Positions 6,521 through 8,036 of a stretch of 8,036 bases of DNA are shown here, piece after piece. A program made the translations under genes and the position numbers. Source of the stretch: Chitinophagaceae bacterium UBA2791 (GTDB lineage Bacteria > Bacteroidota > Bacteroidia > Chitinophagales > Chitinophagaceae). A model generated the notes under the pieces. That model was not told where the DNA came from. It searched no databases and saw only the letters and a program-made list of their open reading frames with translations. Positions within the stretch are counted from its first letter, which is position 1. Every line of letters starts with the position of its first letter. The stretch covers positions 129 to 8,164 of the forward strand of contig DEHV01000010.1 of assembly GCA_002352105.1 (NCBI GenBank), in the 5' to 3' direction.

Positions 6521-7321
6521 ATGGAAATCTTAGTCATTTTCACGGTCGTTATGGCCATTATTATCTTACACGAACCGGTTATGCAATGGATCGGCAAGTT
6601 TAATGAGAGAAGATTACACAAACAGTTTCTGACGCAGGAAACATTTTATCATGCCGTTGTATCCCGCTATTTTAAATATTACAGCCGTCTTAGCCTGCCC
6701 GAACAACGGCGGTTCTTATTCAGGGTATTCCTGTTCCGGCGCATAAAAAAATTCCACTATATAGAGGTGACGGAGACGCCCGAGATGCCGATATTGGTGA
6801 GCGCCGTAGCGGTGCAGCTTACGCTGGGCCTGGAAAAATTCCAGATGAATTATTTCCGCGATATCTACCTTCTTCAGGACGACTATCATTACGGGTTTTA
6901 TTCCCGGCCTTTCCAGGGACATGTGGATCATAGCGGCATTTATCTTTCCTGGGATAATTTTTTAAAGGGGCTGAGGGGCATTACGCCAAACTGCAATGTC
7001 GGGCTGCATGAAATGGGGCATGCGCTTGCGTATGTAAATTTTATCACCCAGACGGAGGAGGATAAACATTTTAAAAAAGAATTCAAGAATTTCTCCAAGG
7101 TGGCAAGGCCTATCTTTAACGCTATACAGGAAGGAACAAAAACCATACTTGGCGATTATGCGGGGGTAAACTACCACGAGTTCTGGGCGGTTAGCGTTGA
7201 GGTCTTTTTTGAGAACCCCGTTCGCCTCAAGCACGAGCTGCCTGAATTGTACCATGCCATGGCGCGCCTGTTGAAGCAGGATCCGCTGGAGGTTTTCCTA
7301 CATGCAAGAATGGCCGCCTGA
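6521..7321 (+). CDS. Membrane-anchored M90 (MtfA-like) zinc peptidase
   Basis: A 266-residue protein of the M90/MtfA family, zinc-dependent peptidases. E. coli MtfA is a soluble aminopeptidase that binds the Mlc repressor; other members are mostly unstudied. The zinc-binding HExxH is HEMGH (163-167) within GLHEMGHALAY, with Glu164 as the catalytic base. The third ligand is probably Glu227 in HEFWAVSVEVFFENP (219-233), about 60 residues later, as expected for the family. Residues 3-16 (ILVIFTVVMAIIIL) form one membrane segment. The basic residues after it (K26, R30, R31, K34) suggest the catalytic domain faces the cytoplasm. The ATG at 6521 begins this segment; the ATG ten bases earlier is out of frame. 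The promoter is unclear: TTTG (6439-6442) with TATCTGCG (6464-6471) has good spacing but a poor -7. It is divergent from aspS and ends 5 bases before the convergent membrane-protein gene. Mlc-type regulation is not implied here, as no such partner is seen. Confidence 0.88.
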   Translation: MEILVIFTVVMAIIILHEPVMQWIGKFNERRLHKQFLTQETFYHAVVSRYFKYYSRLSLPEQRRFLFRVFLFRRIKKFHYIEVTETPEMPILVSAVAVQLTLGLEKFQMNYFRDIYLLQDDYHYGFYSRPFQGHVDHSGIYLSWDNFLKGLRGITPNCNVGLHEMGHALAYVNFITQTEEDKHFKKEFKNFSKVARPIFNAIQEGTKTILGDYAGVNYHEFWAVSVEVFFENPVRLKHELPELYHAMARLLKQDPLEVFLHARMAA

Positions 7322-7326
7322 TCAAA

Positions 7327-7680
7327 TCATACTATGGGTTCCGGAGACGGAGCAATGACCATTTTTTTCCGATGCCGGGGCGCGTATAGCAGGTAATAAT
7401 ACAATAGTATCGACAACCCGGCGCCAAAGGGGATAAGACAATAGTATTTGAATTCCTCGTCTATCTCCGCAAATTCAAAGATCATCCACAGGGAGTTGGC
7501 GAGTATCCATAACGCCATGGCCAGGTTATGCGCCAGTTCGGATATCCGTCTTCGGTTGTGCCAGGTAATATACAATGCCATGATAAGCGTGGGAAAGATC
7601 ATCGCTATGCCCAGCGGTTTGAAAGACAAGCACCAGCAGATGTCTTTGATCAGCCAGAACAGGATATGCAGGTTTTCCAT
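7327..7680 (-). CDS. Small four-helix membrane protein of unknown function
   Basis: A 117-residue, mostly hydrophobic protein. It resembles an unnamed family I associate with Bacteroidota, with pattern elements NLHILFWLIKD (3-13), W16-C17, KPLGIAMIFPT (21-31) and ELAHNLAMALWILANSLWM (48-66). I cannot assign a function. Likely membrane segments are about 5-19, 22-39, 52-70 and 80-99, with a basic loop HNRRR (41-45) and a basic tail PRHRKK (101-106). The acidic stretch EIDEE (72-76) sits between helices 3 and 4. Two histidines (H5, H51), three tryptophan-rich helices and C15/C17 could bind a cofactor, but that is only a guess. ATG 7680 fits the conserved start; ATG 7710 would add ten residues. 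A weak -7-like TATATTTA lies on the minus strand at 7771-7764. The stop is 5 bases from the stop of the M90 peptidase gene. Confidence 0.75.
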   Translation of the reverse strand: MENLHILFWLIKDICWCLSFKPLGIAMIFPTLIMALYITWHNRRRISELAHNLAMALWILANSLWMIFEFAEIDEEFKYYCLIPFGAGLSILLYYYLLYAPRHRKKMVIAPSPEPIV

Positions 7681-7889
7681 GCGCCGGAATTTTGCCGGCA
7701 CCGAATACATTTCGTTTGAAGAGGTTGACAAGGAAGAAATATTATGATATGAGAGATTGGCCGTAAATATAAAAAATGCCTGCAATTTTTGTCTATTGCC
7801 CGCCCAATATTCTTCATATCCTGTATTACAGCGGCTGATCGTCGTACTTTCAGGAATAACCGTTTCACTCTATATTTCACGGGGGTGTT

Positions 7890-8036
7890 TTACATTGGCC
7901 CCGCGTCCTTGCTCAGTATCCTCCTGTACCTGTTTACGTCTGCTTCTTCCATCAGGGGCGTATTTTTGACGAGATGGTTAACCAGCTGATCGGCGAAATA
8001 GGGGGCCAGCGAACAGCCCTTGGCGCCCATGCCGTT
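7890..8036 (-). CDS. FAD-dependent oxidoreductase (DAO family), C-terminal end only
   Basis: The last 48 codons and a TAA stop of a gene that continues beyond the right edge. The visible protein begins NGMGAKGCSLAPYFADQL. This matches the C-terminal FAD-binding segment of DAO-type (glycine/D-amino-acid oxidase-like) flavoproteins, where a G-x-G-x-K-G loop sits against the flavin and is followed by an APYFA helix. It ends with a basic helix (VNRYRRILSKD). The substrate cannot be judged from this fragment. It is on the same strand as, and about 210 bases upstream of, the small membrane-protein gene. That gap (7681-7889) shows no gene and no clear terminator, only the direct repeat TTTCAC at 7863-7868 and 7875-7880. 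Confidence 0.78.
   Translation of the reverse strand, partial: NGMGAKGCSLAPYFADQLVNHLVKNTPLMEEADVNRYRRILSKDAGPM

Noticed and set aside
7681..7785. Longer N-terminus for the small membrane protein
   Set aside because: The added residues from 7785 are unlike the compact start NLHILFW and overlap a promoter-like AT stretch.
7757..7989. Short plus-strand open frames over the right-hand gap
   Set aside because: They overlap the antisense of the FAD oxidoreductase end, have no recognisable features and look cysteine-rich by chance.

Overview
The window looks like a piece of a Bacteroidota chromosome, most likely from the Chitinophagaceae or a near relative. The reasons are the form of the 5S rRNA, the absence of Shine-Dalgarno sequences before the genes, two perfect matches to the Bacteroidota -7 promoter element (TAnnTTTG), and the mix of gene families (a tandem 3-keto-disaccharide hydrolase protein, RarA, a GAD-containing AspRS, an M90 peptidase). 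The lineage is inferred from pattern recognition; no database search was run.

Layout. The left edge (1-185) is the tail of an rRNA operon: the end of the 23S-5S spacer, the 5S gene and a strong intrinsic terminator. After a non-coding stretch with possible competing hairpins, a plus-strand gene (440-1807) encodes a secreted protein with two DUF1080 domains. It converges on a minus-strand block. In transcription order that block is aspS (6245 to 4419), a 315-base gap, a lipoprotein alpha/beta hydrolase (4103 to 3237), and rarA (3184 to 1907) only 52 bases further on. The hydrolase and rarA may share a transcript. aspS has its own good promoter element and is divergent from a plus-strand gene for a membrane-anchored M90 (MtfA-like) zinc peptidase (6521-7321). 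That peptidase gene nearly touches a convergent gene for a small membrane protein of unknown function (7680 to 7327). The right edge holds the C-terminal end of an FAD-dependent (DAO-type) oxidoreductase on the minus strand, cut by the window boundary.

Functionally this is mostly housekeeping: protein synthesis (5S rRNA, aspS), replication-fork maintenance (rarA) and envelope or secreted hydrolases (DUF1080 protein, esterase-like lipoprotein). I see no mobile element, CRISPR array, tRNA gene, phage gene or obvious defence or biosynthetic system. The neighbours do not form one evident pathway. The points most worth a second look are the tandem DUF1080 protein, the anchored M90 peptidase, the uncharacterised membrane protein, and several small inverted repeats between genes.
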